The notes beneath the pieces are model-generated. The model saw nothing but the letters and a program-made list of their open reading frames with translations, ran no database searches and was not told where the DNA came from. This document shows positions 17,288 to 25,667 of a stretch of DNA of 64,000 nucleotides, piece by piece. Origin of the DNA: RYN-230 sp963837515 (GTDB lineage: Bacteria > Actinomycetota > Actinomycetes > Streptosporangiales > Streptosporangiaceae); the NCBI GenBank assembly GCA_963837515.1, contig CAWINT010000002.1, forward strand, positions 744,001-808,000, written 5' to 3'. The translations under genes and the position numbers were made by a program. Within the stretch, counting starts at the first letter, position 1; every line of letters starts with the position of its first letter.

Positions 17288-18796
17288 GTAGCGCCGGCCG
17301 TGCAGCAGGGTGACCATCTGGAGCACCCGGTTCAGGTCCTTGTCGGTGCGGCGCATCGTGGTCAGGTCGGCCAGCGGCCGCATCCGCTGCCGGGTGATCG
17401 CCTTGGCCCGGGTGAACTCGCGCAGCCCGTCCGCGCCGTGGATCCGGCCGAAGCCGGAATCGCCGCTCCCGCCGAACGGCAGCGCCGGCACGGTAACGAA
17501 CGCGATCACCGAGTTCACCGAGGTCATGCCGCTGCGCAGGGCCCGGGCGGCGGCCAGGGCCCGCTTGCTGTTCCGGCTGAACACCGCTGAGCCGAGGGCG
17601 TACCCGCTGGCGTTCGCCCGGTGTACGCCCTCGTCCAGGTCGCGGACCGGGGTGACGGTCAGCGTGGGCCCGAACGTTTCCTCGGCGACCGCCCGGCTCT
17701 CCTCCGGGACGTCGGCCAGGACGACGGGGTCCACGTACGGCGGGCGGACGCTGGCCAGCCCGCCGACCACCGGCCGGCCGCCGCGGGCCAGCGCGTCCGC
17801 GACGTGCTGCTCAATGATCTCCACCTGGCCGGGCATGGTCATCGGCCCGTAGTCGGCCTCCCGGTCGTCGCCGGGCCGGAGCGCGGCCACCCGCTCGGCC
17901 AGCTTGTCCAGGAACGTGTGGTACACCTCCTGGGCGACATAGACCCGCTCGACCCCGATGCAGGTCTGCCCGGCGTTGGACATCCCGCTCCAGGCGGCCG
18001 CGTCCGCCGCGGCGTCCAGATCGGCGTCCGCGCCGACCAGCAGCGCGTCCTTGCCGCCGCACTCGGCCACCAGCGGGGTGAGGTTCTCCGCGCAGGCGGC
18101 CATGACCTTCCGGGCGGTCGCCGCCGACCCGGTGAAAGCGATCTTGTCCACCCCGCTCAGCGCCAGGGCGTGCCCGGTCCCGCCGCCGCCGGTCACCAGC
18201 TGCAGCACCGGCTGCTCGCTGATCACCTCCTGCAGCGAGCTGACCAGCCAGCCGCCCACCGCGGGGGTGAGCTCGCTCGGCTTGAACACCACCGCGTTCC
18301 CGGCCGCCAGCGCGTAGGCGATGGAGCCTATCGGGGTGAACACCGGGTAGTTCCACGGCCCGATGACTCCCACCACGCCGAGCGGCTGGTATTCCAGCAG
18401 CGACGCCTGGTTGATGGCGAGCAGCCCGCTGCGCACCCGGCGCGGGGCGAGCACCTTCCGCGCGTTGCGGGCGGCCCAGTCCAGGTGCACGATGGCCAGC
18501 ATGATTTCCAGCCGCGCGTCAGCCAGCGGCTTGCCCGTCTCGTTGTGCATGAGTTCCGCCAGCCGGGCCTGGTACCGGGTCAGATGTGACTTCCAGGCCA
18601 GCAGCCGGGTGCGGCGGTCCGCGTAGCCCAGCGCCGCCCACCAGGCCGCGGCTTCCCGGGCCCGCTGTACCGCCGTGTCCACGTCGCCCTGGCCCTGAAC
18701 CGGGAACGTGGCGATGACCTCCGACGTCGCCGGGTTGACCGTCTCGAACGTGTCCGCTGCCCACGCCTGGTCCTGCGTCCACACCGACGTGTCCAT
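17282..18796 (-). CDS. NAD(P)-dependent aldehyde dehydrogenase
   Basis: The 504-residue ALDH-fold protein has the catalytic cysteine Cys279 in GQTCIGVERVYV, the general base Glu245 in VAECGGKDALL, GPWNYP, FKPSEL and FTGS. Family membership is certain. The sequence resembles broad succinate-semialdehyde or coniferyl-aldehyde groups more than betaine aldehyde dehydrogenase, so the substrate is open. ATG 18796 (MDTSVWTQDQ) is preferred; the frame extends to 18841. It faces the GMC oxidoreductase, probably acting on its aldehyde product. Confidence 0.88.
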   Translation of the reverse strand: MDTSVWTQDQAWAADTFETVNPATSEVIATFPVQGQGDVDTAVQRAREAAAWWAALGYADRRTRLLAWKSHLTRYQARLAELMHNETGKPLADARLEIMLAIVHLDWAARNARKVLAPRRVRSGLLAINQASLLEYQPLGVVGVIGPWNYPVFTPIGSIAYALAAGNAVVFKPSELTPAVGGWLVSSLQEVISEQPVLQLVTGGGGTGHALALSGVDKIAFTGSAATARKVMAACAENLTPLVAECGGKDALLVGADADLDAAADAAAWSGMSNAGQTCIGVERVYVAQEVYHTFLDKLAERVAALRPGDDREADYGPMTMPGQVEIIEQHVADALARGGRPVVGGLASVRPPYVDPVVLADVPEESRAVAEETFGPTLTVTPVRDLDEGVHRANASGYALGSAVFSRNSKRALAAARALRSGMTSVNSVIAFVTVPALPFGGSGDSGFGRIHGADGLREFTRAKAITRQRMRPLADLTTMRRTDKDLNRVLQMVTLLHGRRYR

Positions 18797-18877
18797 TACC
18801 CTCACCGTCACCCAGAATTGCTGTCGGCCACCCGGGCGCAACTCCCGCGATTTACCGTATTCGCGACGGTCGCGCCC

Positions 18878-18892
18878 TTTACGGACAGTAAA
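18878..18892. promoter_or_regulatory. Inverted repeat between aldehyde dehydrogenase and RibD-like gene
   Basis: TTTAC-GGACA-GTAAA is a perfect inverted repeat with a 5-base spacer. A second repeat, ACCGT (18854-18858) with ACGGT (18866-18870), lies 20 bases away. The block sits 80 bases upstream of the aldehyde dehydrogenase start and 115 upstream of the divergent reductase, so it is a plausible operator. Confidence 0.4.
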
Positions 18893-19007
18893 TCATCGCC
18901 CGTGGCGTCCCAGGTAGCGTTGGATAAGCATCAGCCGGCCCGGCCCGGCGCCGGCCGCGCGGGCCGGCGTCCGCGCCGCCGGTACCGCCTCCCGCCGGAG
19001 CACTTCG

Positions 19008-19703
19008 ATGACCGAACGGCCCTACACCGTGCTCAGCTGCGCCGTCTCACTGGACGGCTGCCTGGACTCGGCCGGGCCGGCCCGGCTGGTGCTCTCGGGT
19101 GAGGCGGACCTGGACCGGGTGGATGCGGAACGCGCCGCGGCCGACGCGATCCTGGTCGGCGCGGGCACGATCCGGCGCGACGACCCGCGGCTGCTGCTGC
19201 GCTCGGCGCAGCGCCGAGCCGAGCGGGTGGCCCGGGGCCAGCCCGGGGATCCCGCCGCGGTGACGATCACGGCCAGCGGTGACCTCGACCCCAGGGCCCG
19301 GTTCTTCACCCTGGCCGGCCGGGCCCAGCGCCTGGTGTACACCGCGGCACCGGCCGTGCCCGCGCTGAGCGCGCGGCTGCGCGGGCTGACCGAGGTGGCC
19401 GGGGCGGGCGACCCGCCGCGGCTGGAGACCATGCTCGCCGATCTGGCCGGCCGGGGCGTGCGGCGGCTGTTCGTGGAGGCCGGTGCCCGGCTCGGCGCCG
19501 GGATGCTGACCCGGGATCTCGTGGACGAACTGCAGCTGGCCATTGCCCCGTTCTTCGTCGGTGACCCGGCCGCGCCGCGGTTCGCCGGCCCGGGGCGCTA
19601 CCCGGCGGCCCGGCTCGCGCTGGCCGAGCTGCGCCCGGTCGGCGAGGTGGTGCTGCTGCGCTACCGGCGCCCGGGGGCGCCGGTCAGCGGTCCGCCGGGC
19701 TGA
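19008..19703 (+). CDS. RibD C-terminal / dihydrofolate reductase-fold pyrimidine reductase
   Basis: The 231-residue protein has the RibD_C fold: TVLSCAVSLDGCLDS, ERAAADAILVGAGTIRRDDPRLLLR, the NADPH-binding region GRGVRRLFVEAGARLGAGML and LVDELQLAIAPFFVGDPAAPRF. Stand-alone RibD_C proteins reduce a pyrimidinone in riboflavin synthesis or serve other pterin/flavin pathways. No deaminase domain is present, so it is not a full RibD. Its end overlaps the convergent MFS gene by 20 bases. Confidence 0.85.
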   Translation: MTERPYTVLSCAVSLDGCLDSAGPARLVLSGEADLDRVDAERAAADAILVGAGTIRRDDPRLLLRSAQRRAERVARGQPGDPAAVTITASGDLDPRARFFTLAGRAQRLVYTAAPAVPALSARLRGLTEVAGAGDPPRLETMLADLAGRGVRRLFVEAGARLGAGMLTRDLVDELQLAIAPFFVGDPAAPRFAGPGRYPAARLALAELRPVGEVVLLRYRRPGAPVSGPPG

Positions 19704-20910
19704 GTGGCGCGGCGGCCCGGCTCAGCACGAACGCCAGCGCCATCAGGGCACCGGTGGCCGACACCGCGTGCAGCACGCCGGCCTGGTCGGCCAGGAAGCC
19801 GATGGCCGGCGGCCCGGCCAGGAAGGCCACGTAGCCGAGCGAGGCGACCGTGGCCACCCGGCCGGGCGCGTGCGCAGGGTCATCGGCCGCGGCGCTCATC
19901 CCGACCGGGAAGCCCAGCGCGGCGCCGGTCCCCATGAGCACCGCCCCGGCCATGACGGCCGGGAGTGCCCCGCCGAAGCCGACGACCAGCAGGCCGGCCA
20001 GGGCGATGACCGCGCCGGCCTGCAGCACCCGGACCCGGCCGTACCGGTTGACATAACGGGGGCCGAACCAGCGTCCGCTGGTCATCGCGCTCAGGAACAG
20101 CGCGAACGTCGCCGTGCCGGCCACCGGGGAGACGTGGAACCGGCCGATGACGCCGAGGCTGAGCCAGTCGTTCCCGCTGCCCTCGACGATGGTCATGCAC
20201 AGCACCAGCACGCCGATGAGCAGGGTCCGCGGCTCGCCCCAGGCCGCCAGCGGGTGGCGCCGCCGGGCCGCTGGCCGCCCCGCCTGGGCCGCCGGCGGTC
20301 CGGGAATGGGGGCGGGCAGGAAACGCCGGGTGGCGGCCGGGACCGCGACCGCGATCGCCGCGGCGGCGCCGAGCAGGTGGGCGGTGACCGGGACGCCCAC
20401 CGCGACCAGGGCGGTCCCGGCCGCCGCCCCGGCTACGGTGCCGATGCTCCAGCCCGCGTGGAAGCGCGGCATGATGGCCCGGCCCACTGCCCGCTCGACC
20501 GTGGCCCCCTGCACGTTCATCGCGACGTCCCAGGCGCCGCTGCCGAAGCCGAAGACGAACAGCCCGGCCGCCACCGGGAGCACGCCATGGGTGTAGCCGA
20601 CCGCCACCACCGCCAGCCCGGCCGCGGCCAGCAAGGCGCTGGCGGCCACCGTGCGCGTCTCCCCGGCCCGGGCGATGACCAGGCCGGACAGCGGGATGGC
20701 GATGGCCGAGCCGATCGCGATCGACAGCAGGATGAGCCCCAGCACCCCCGGGGTGACCCGCAGCTCGGCGCGGACCTGGGGGATGCGCGAGGCCCAGCTG
20801 GCGAACGCGAATCCGGCCGCGATGAACACCACGTAGACCGCGTTCCGGGCCGCCGTGACCGCCGGTTCACCCGCCCGCGGGACGGGTGGCTGCGTGGTGT
20901 CAGCGATCAT
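19684..20910 (-). CDS. Major facilitator superfamily transporter
   Basis: About twelve hydrophobic segments span a roughly 408-residue protein, with a central cytoplasmic loop (FLPAPIPGPPAAQAGRPAARRRHP). It begins MIADTTQPPVPRAGE, then AVYVVFIAAGFAFASWASRIPQVRAEL, a pattern of the MFS subgroup annotated as FucP/YbjJ-like sugar or drug transporters. ATG 20910 is chosen over 20976, as the extra residues are not family-like. The substrate cannot be told. Confidence 0.85.
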   Translation of the reverse strand: MIADTTQPPVPRAGEPAVTAARNAVYVVFIAAGFAFASWASRIPQVRAELRVTPGVLGLILLSIAIGSAIAIPLSGLVIARAGETRTVAASALLAAAGLAVVAVGYTHGVLPVAAGLFVFGFGSGAWDVAMNVQGATVERAVGRAIMPRFHAGWSIGTVAGAAAGTALVAVGVPVTAHLLGAAAAIAVAVPAATRRFLPAPIPGPPAAQAGRPAARRRHPLAAWGEPRTLLIGVLVLCMTIVEGSGNDWLSLGVIGRFHVSPVAGTATFALFLSAMTSGRWFGPRYVNRYGRVRVLQAGAVIALAGLLVVGFGGALPAVMAGAVLMGTGAALGFPVGMSAAADDPAHAPGRVATVASLGYVAFLAGPPAIGFLADQAGVLHAVSATGALMALAFVLSRAAAPLSPADR

Positions 20911-21206
20911 GACCGGGACATCACCAGCCGCTGTCTGCCGCACGCATCCCGGCCAGTCTGGCACAACCCGGGCCACCCCGGACGGAAGCGGCCTCGGCTG
21001 GCCGCCCGGCCCGGGTGCCCGGCGAGATCCGAAATATAGCCATTATGGCGGGCCCGGGACAATATATAGCCTGCCCCGTTATTTACCGGCCCGGCGTTTG
21101 TCTTTGCCCCGGGATGGCGAGAAAGAGTTCTGTGGACCGGGGGGACAGGAAATTGCCAAAGGAACGAGCGGCCGGGTGCGGCGGCGATAACCAGGAACCG
21201 GCGCCA
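20911..21206. other. Intergenic region with A/T-rich repeated octamer
   Basis: No gene is seen. An unusually A/T-rich patch contains ATATAGCC at 21034-21041 and again at 21064-21071, a 30-base spacing. This may be a promoter or binding region for the SGNH gene. An in-frame upstream extension of that gene from 21015 is not supported. Confidence 0.4.
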
Positions 21207-22034
21207 ATGGCGGGGGAGGTGACGGCAGTGGGCGGGGCGGCCCGCCCAGGGCCGCGGCGCCGCTCACCGGGCCGGGCCGTCACGGCGCTGCTGGCCGCCG
21301 CGCTGGCCGCCGCGCTGGCCGGCGGGTGCCTGGCTGGGTGCGGCGCCTTCCGGTCATCGTCCAGCCTGTCCGGCATGCAGCGGCAGATCGCCCGGGGTGA
21401 GCGGGTCAGCGCCGCGAGCCGGGCGCACGCCTCGCCGGGAGCCGCCGCGACCGCCGCGGCCGCGCCGCAGGCCGCGCAGCGGGCGGTTCCGGGCCGCATG
21501 GTCACCGCGGTTGGCGACTCGGTCATGGCGGCCAGCGCCATGGCGGTGCAGCAGGCGCTGCCCGGGATCTACATCGACGCCAAGCCTGACCGGCAGATGC
21601 CGGCCGGGCTGGCCATCGTGCGCAGGCTGGCGGCCACCGGTCGGCTGCGCCCCGTGGTAGTGCTTGGCCTGGGCACGAACTACCTGGTTACGACCGCGCA
21701 GCTGACCGAGCTGAGGCAACTGCTCGGCCCAGACCGCAAACTGGTGCTCATCAACACCTACGTGCCGGACAGCTGGAGCAAACAGGTCAACGCGACCGAG
21801 GCGGCGTTCGTCCAGACGCACCCGGGTATCGTGCCCGCGGACTGGTACGACATCATCAAGGACCGGACGAACCTGCTCTGGCCCGACGACGTGCACCCGG
21901 AGATCCCCGGGACCCTGGTCTACGCCCGGATGGTGTACCGGGCGGTCCAGGCCACCCGGTACGCGCCGCTGCCCGGGGCCGCCGCGGCCGGGATTGCGCT
22001 GCCCCATCCGGAGGCCACCGCGCCCCGGGGTTGA
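21207..22034 (+). CDS. Exported SGNH-hydrolase-like (OatA C-terminal type) protein
   Basis: The 275-residue protein has a positively charged N-terminus, a hydrophobic segment (AVTALLAAALAAALAGGCLAGC) and two possible lipobox cysteines, so it is probably exported and perhaps lipid-anchored. The mature domain has VTAVGDSVMAAS (catalytic Ser in GDSV), VVLGLGTNYLVT and the C-terminal DDVHPEIPGTLVYARMVYRAV with the Asp-x-x-His pair. This matches the SGNH domain attached to acyltransferase-3 proteins such as OatA, but no membrane acyltransferase is fused here. Likely action is on cell-wall acyl groups; not proven. Confidence 0.72.
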   Translation: MAGEVTAVGGAARPGPRRRSPGRAVTALLAAALAAALAGGCLAGCGAFRSSSSLSGMQRQIARGERVSAASRAHASPGAAATAAAAPQAAQRAVPGRMVTAVGDSVMAASAMAVQQALPGIYIDAKPDRQMPAGLAIVRRLAATGRLRPVVVLGLGTNYLVTTAQLTELRQLLGPDRKLVLINTYVPDSWSKQVNATEAAFVQTHPGIVPADWYDIIKDRTNLLWPDDVHPEIPGTLVYARMVYRAVQATRYAPLPGAAAAGIALPHPEATAPRG

Positions 22035-22181
22035 GCAACCGCACCCTTACCGACGGCGCAACGAGATGTCTCCGCGTCCGTGGCGGGCGGGCCGGTGACC
22101 CGCAGGGCGCGGGCCGGTCCCGCGGGCCGCTCGCGGGGCCGGCCCCGGGGCCGGTCGCGGGGCCGGTCGCGGGGCCGGGGA

Positions 22182-23204
22182 TCAGCCCGACGTGCCGACG
22201 AGCTTCGGGTCCTGGAGGGCCGCGCCGTAGCGGACCGCGGCCAGCTGGCCGATGGCTGTCTGCGCGCCGAGTGGCCGGGCCGTCCGCATCCCCGCCGCGT
22301 CAGCCAGGACGGTGAGGTCGAGATCGCCGATCTCCGGGCCGATGACGCACGGCGACAGGGCCAGGCCGCTCACCCCGGCCTGCAGCAGGCGGCTGGCCGC
22401 GTCGCGGATGGTGGCGGCGTCGCTGAGCGACGCGGCCGCGACCGGCACGGCCAGCCGGGCGGCGAGTAGCACCGCGACCGTCCCGGCCACGGGGACGGCA
22501 TCCTGGCCGATGGCGGCGACCAGGATGCCCTCGGCGGCCGTGGTGACGATGCTGATCCGGCCGATCCGGTCGCTGCGGGCCAGGCCCGACTCGGCCAGGC
22601 GCGCGTGCAGCGCGCCGGCCAGCAGCGGATGCACGCCGAGCGGCGCGCCGCGCAGCGCGGGCACCGGCGCGGCGGCGAGCGCTGCGGACACGGCCGCGTC
22701 CACCGCCGGGTACGGGCAGATCGTCAGCGGGACGACCACCGCTGCCGGGCGGCCGGGCGGGCTGTGGCACTCAGCCAGCACCGAGGCCAGGCTCTCCTCG
22801 GTCCCTTCCAGGTAACCCGCGCGGATGGCCACGCCGGGGCAGGACTGGCTGGCCACCTCGACGATCCCGGCGGCGAGGCCGGTGCTCTCCGCGGTCCGCG
22901 CGCCGGGGATGGCCAGGATCAGGGCTGGCGCGTCGGAGGGGACGGACAGCTGGTGCGGGCTGCGGTGCCGGCCGGGTGGGCGGGTCCGGGTGGTCCGCGT
23001 GGGCAAGTCGGTGCCGCGCGAGGACGGTCCGGGATCACGCGACGGCAGCCCGGGAGAGCGCGACGGCAGCCCGGGAGAGCGCGACGGCAGCCCAGGAGAG
23101 CGCGACGGCAGCCCGGGAGAGCGCGAAGGCAGCCCGGGAGAGCGCGAAGGCAGCCCGGGCGTACGTGCGGGCAGGCCAGGTACCGGCCCCTGCTCAGTTC
23201 CCAT
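22182..23204 (-). CDS. CbiX/sirohydrochlorin chelatase-like protein with repeated N-terminus
   Basis: The 340-residue frame has an N-terminal 60-residue low-complexity segment of PGLPSRS heptapeptides, then a CbiX-like region (ALILAIPGARTAESTGLAAGIVEVASQSCPGVAIRAGYLEGTEESLASVLAE) and a second half of similar fold. This class of actinobacterial proteins is annotated as sirohydrochlorin chelatase-like, inserting Co or Fe into sirohydrochlorin. The usual metal-binding histidines are not obvious, so catalysis is doubtful. The true start may lie downstream of the repeats, for example near the SVPSDAPALIL segment. Confidence 0.68.
   Translation of the reverse strand: MGTEQGPVPGLPARTPGLPSRSPGLPSRSPGLPSRSPGLPSRSPGLPSRSPGLPSRDPGPSSRGTDLPTRTTRTRPPGRHRSPHQLSVPSDAPALILAIPGARTAESTGLAAGIVEVASQSCPGVAIRAGYLEGTEESLASVLAECHSPPGRPAAVVVPLTICPYPAVDAAVSAALAAAPVPALRGAPLGVHPLLAGALHARLAESGLARSDRIGRISIVTTAAEGILVAAIGQDAVPVAGTVAVLLAARLAVPVAAASLSDAATIRDAASRLLQAGVSGLALSPCVIGPEIGDLDLTVLADAAGMRTARPLGAQTAIGQLAAVRYGAALQDPKLVGTSG
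23044..23159 (-). repeat. 21-bp tandem repeat encoding PGLPSRS
   Basis: Five full 21-bp units (ggcagcccgggagagcgcga plus c or a) occupy 23044-23148, followed by a partial unit to 23159. In the CbiX-like frame on the minus strand each unit gives a heptapeptide of the PGLPSRS type. Units differ by one or two bases only. Each contains a CCCGGG core. Confidence 0.93.
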
Positions 23205-23391
23205 AACCTGGTCATCCTAGGCCAGCGCGCCCGGCTGTCGCCGGGACTTGCCCGACATCCTGGCTGCCCAGCGGCCTCCGCAGGACAGGCCGGGACGCGG
23301 CGCCGCCGAGCCGCTCAGAACAGCCGCAGCCAGCTAGCGGGAAGACCGCGGCGCAGGCTGGATATTCGCTGCCCCCCAGAACGGAAGGTGC

Positions 23392-24129
23392 TCAGAACAG
23401 AGTTCCCTCGCGCTTGATCCCGCGCATGGCGTCGTAATCTAGCACCACGCAACGTATGCCACGGTCCTCGGCGAGTGTTCGTGCCTGAGGCTTGATTGTC
23501 TGCGCAGCGAGCACGCCCTTAACCGGGGCCAATAGCGGGTCGCGATTCAGTAGGTCCAAGTATCGGGTCAACTGTTCGACGGCATCAATGCCGGCATGGC
23601 GCTTGATTTCCACCGCCACGTGGGTCCCTCCCCGCAAGACAGTGCCTTCGGGACAATCATCCCCGGCTATCTCGCGGCGTGGTTCGACCTCCACCGCGAC
23701 ACAGCCGCCGGTGGCATCGCGGCACATCAGGTCCACCGGGCCGATCGGCGTGGGATACTCCCGGCGCACCAGCCGCCAGCCCTCGCCGAGCAGGTGGGTC
23801 TGGGCGGCCAGCAGTTCCTGCAGGTGGGCCTCCACGCCGTCCTTGACCAGCCCCGGGTCGGTACCCAGCGGGAACGCGGCGTCGCTCAGGATCTCGTCGA
23901 GCGTGATCGTCAAGGTTTCCCCCGACTTGCCGGTCACCACCCACCGGCCCGGCTCCTCGGCCAGGCGGCACGGCGGCGACATCCAGTTCAGCGGCTTGTA
24001 GGAGCCGCCGTCGCTGTGGACCAGCACCGAGCCGTCGGCCTTGACCATGACGAGGCGGGTGGCCAGCGGCAGATGAGCCGAGAGCCGCCCGCTGTAATCG
24101 ACGCTGCACCTGGCGATCACGAGCCGCAC
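23392..24129 (-). CDS. nucS: Mismatch-specific endonuclease NucS (EndoMS) with catalytic-core insertion
   Basis: NucS cuts both strands at certain mismatches and is the core of non-canonical mismatch repair in actinobacteria lacking MutS/MutL. The 245-residue protein starts at GTG 24129 (VRLVIARCSVDYSGRLSAHL), has the N-terminal domain with SDGGSYKPLNWMSPP and the C-terminal nuclease. Asp133 lies in GPVD. After it VAVE occurs twice, at 144-147 (VAVEVEPRRE) and 171-174 (VAVEIKRHAG). The ExK motif Glu174-Lys176 belongs to the second copy, 41 residues from Asp133 instead of the usual 14. The copy at normal spacing has Glu at the Lys position. Without the 27 extra residues the length (218) would be ordinary. 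Confidence 0.9.
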   Translation of the reverse strand: MRLVIARCSVDYSGRLSAHLPLATRLVMVKADGSVLVHSDGGSYKPLNWMSPPCRLAEEPGRWVVTGKSGETLTITLDEILSDAAFPLGTDPGLVKDGVEAHLQELLAAQTHLLGEGWRLVRREYPTPIGPVDLMCRDATGGCVAVEVEPRREIAGDDCPEGTVLRGGTHVAVEIKRHAGIDAVEQLTRYLDLLNRDPLLAPVKGVLAAQTIKPQARTLAEDRGIRCVVLDYDAMRGIKREGTLF

Positions 24130-24210
24130 GCAGTGCACTTTAGCGGGCCGCAGGCCAGCCCGGCGGAGCTCAGTAGGATCGCTGCCAGGCCAGCCCGGGG
24201 AGCGTGCGAC

Positions 24211-24678
24211 ATGACGAAGCGCAGTGCAGCGCTGCTCGTCTACCGGCGGGCCGCTGACGGTGCGCTGGAAGTGCTGGTAGCCCACATGGGCGGCCCGTTC
24301 TGGGCCAAGCGCGACGACGGGGCGTGGTCCATTCCCAAGGGGGAGTACGACAGCGCTGAGATGCCGCTGGCCGCGGCGCGCCGTGAGTTCCAGGAAGAGA
24401 TGGGATCCCCGGCGCCGGAGGGGACGGTGCTCGCCCTCGGCGAGTACCGGCAGTCCGGCGGCAAGGTCATCACCGCTTACGCGGTCGAGGGTGACTTCGA
24501 CCTGTCCGGGTTCCGCAGTAACACGTTTGCTCTGGAATGGCCCCGCGGCTCGGGCCGGATCCAGGAATTCCCTGAGATGGACCGGGCCGGCTGGATGACC
24601 CTGGAGCGGGCCGCCGGCAAGCTGGTCAAGGGCCAGGTGCCGATTCTGGAAGCGCTGCGGGACCGCGTGCGCGGGTGA
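24211..24678 (+). CDS. Nudix hydrolase
   Basis: The 155-residue protein (MTKRSAALLVYRRAADGALEVLVAHMGGPFW) contains a full Nudix box from GEYDSA to REFQEEMG, with the Mg-binding glutamates. The pattern PFWAKRDDGAWSIPKGEY matches a subgroup annotated as NTP pyrophosphohydrolases. Nudix enzymes hydrolyse nucleoside diphosphates linked to another group; the actual substrate is unknown. It is divergent from nucS with an 81-base gap. Confidence 0.9.
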   Translation: MTKRSAALLVYRRAADGALEVLVAHMGGPFWAKRDDGAWSIPKGEYDSAEMPLAAARREFQEEMGSPAPEGTVLALGEYRQSGGKVITAYAVEGDFDLSGFRSNTFALEWPRGSGRIQEFPEMDRAGWMTLERAAGKLVKGQVPILEALRDRVRG

Positions 24679-24823
24679 CAGCGACTTCGCAGCTCAGCGC
24701 ATCTGCGAGACGCCGAGGCTGAAGGCGGCCGTGCTCCCGCCGACGGCGGGCAGCCGCCTTGCGGCCGGCCGCCTTGCGGCCGGCCGCACCCGCGGCCGGT
24801 CAGCGTTCTGCTTAAATCACCGC

Positions 24824-25225
24824 ATGGATGCCGAGACCGCCGCCCGCCATTGGGCAGACACCTGGTCGCGCGCCTGGCCGCAGCGCGACGCCGAAGCCAT
24901 CGCCGCGCTCTACGCCGGCACGGCTATATACCGTTCGCCCGCGTTCGGGCAGCCTTACTCCGGCCTGGCTGGCGTTCGGCGCTATCTCGGCGAGAACCTT
25001 CCGGCCGAGGAGAACATCGAGTGCTGGTTCGGTGAGCCGATCGTCTCGGGCGACCGCGCCGCAGTCGAATGGTGGGGTAGCTGGCGGGAGCGGGGGCATG
25101 AACTTACCTTCGCCGGGGTGACGGTGCTCCGCTTCAACGACCACGGCCAGGTGATCGACCATCGCGACTACGACAACCACGTCGAGCGGCGCGAGGCACC
25201 GTACGCAGGCTGGCGCCGTCGCTAG
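24824..25225 (+). CDS. SnoaL-like / NTF2-fold protein
   Basis: The 133-residue protein (MDAETAARHWADTWSRAWPQRDAEAIAALYAGTAIYRSPAF) follows the cone-fold pattern of SnoaL-like polyketide cyclases and small hydrolases, with conserved WSRAWPQRD, YRSPAFG and FNDHGQVIDHRDYDNHVE. Such proteins bind small hydrophobic ligands and many have no known function. The ATG at 24824 is used; the frame upstream is a GC-rich repeat. Just after the stop begins an 18-bp repeat array. Confidence 0.75.
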   Translation: MDAETAARHWADTWSRAWPQRDAEAIAALYAGTAIYRSPAFGQPYSGLAGVRRYLGENLPAEENIECWFGEPIVSGDRAAVEWWGSWRERGHELTFAGVTVLRFNDHGQVIDHRDYDNHVERREAPYAGWRRR

Positions 25226-25247
25226 GCGCCCCCCGGCCGCCGCTCCC

Positions 25248-25355
25248 GCGCACCCCGCAACGGCCGCGCACCCCGCAACGGCCGCGCAGCCCGCAACGGC
25301 CGCGCAGCCCGCAACGGCCGCGCAGCCCGCAACGGCCGCGCAGCCCGCAACGGCC
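25248..25355. repeat. 18-bp tandem repeat, six units
   Basis: Six units of gcgca(c/g)cccgcaacggcc occupy 25248-25355. The first two carry C and the last four G at position 6. The array fills the space just after the SnoaL-like stop (25225) and before the convergent small membrane protein. A frame across it on the minus strand reads AARPLR repeats but is not convincing as a gene. There are no spacers, so it is not a CRISPR. Confidence 0.93.
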
Positions 25356-25430
25356 GGGCAGCCCGGCTACCGCCGCATCGGCAGGACTTGCTCGCGGCGG
25401 TGTGCCGTGCCGCGGCGCCGCCCACCCGGG

Positions 25431-25667
25431 TCATGCTCTCTTCTCCGGGCCCGACGAGCGCAGCAAGGTGTAGCCGAAGAAGCTGATCAGCGAGATCACG
25501 AAGCTCACCTCCCCGAACGTGTCCTCGTGCGGATAGCGGGCAAAATGGGTCAGCTGCAGCCCGAGAGTGCGCGGGTGGACAAGTGCCACCAGCGCAATGT
25601 AAACCCACCCGGCGAAGCCATAAATAGCCAGCGTCTTGCTCGCCACCAGCGCTACTCTGTGCTTCAT
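25431..25667 (-). CDS. Small two-helix membrane protein, unknown function
   Basis: A 78-residue protein with two predicted membrane helices (LAIYGFAGWVYIALVALVHP and VSFVISLISFFGYTLLR) separated by a conserved-looking loop with HFARYPHEDTFGE. An AGGAGG ribosome site lies 7-8 bases upstream of ATG 25667, which strongly supports translation. It looks like a conserved actinobacterial membrane protein but I cannot name a function. Confidence 0.75.
   Translation of the reverse strand: MKHRVALVASKTLAIYGFAGWVYIALVALVHPRTLGLQLTHFARYPHEDTFGEVSFVISLISFFGYTLLRSSGPEKRA

Noticed and set aside
19543..21039. Plus-strand frame opposite the MFS transporter
   Set aside because: Antisense shadow with a GQ/GR-rich composition; the MFS protein with its helices is convincing.
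23044..25355. Tandem arrays as possible CRISPR
   Set aside because: Units are contiguous without spacers and 18-21 bp long; no cas genes are nearby.
25222..25608. Minus-strand frame reading AARPLR repeats
   Set aside because: Its repeated part is the 18-bp array read through; it overlaps the better small membrane protein gene.
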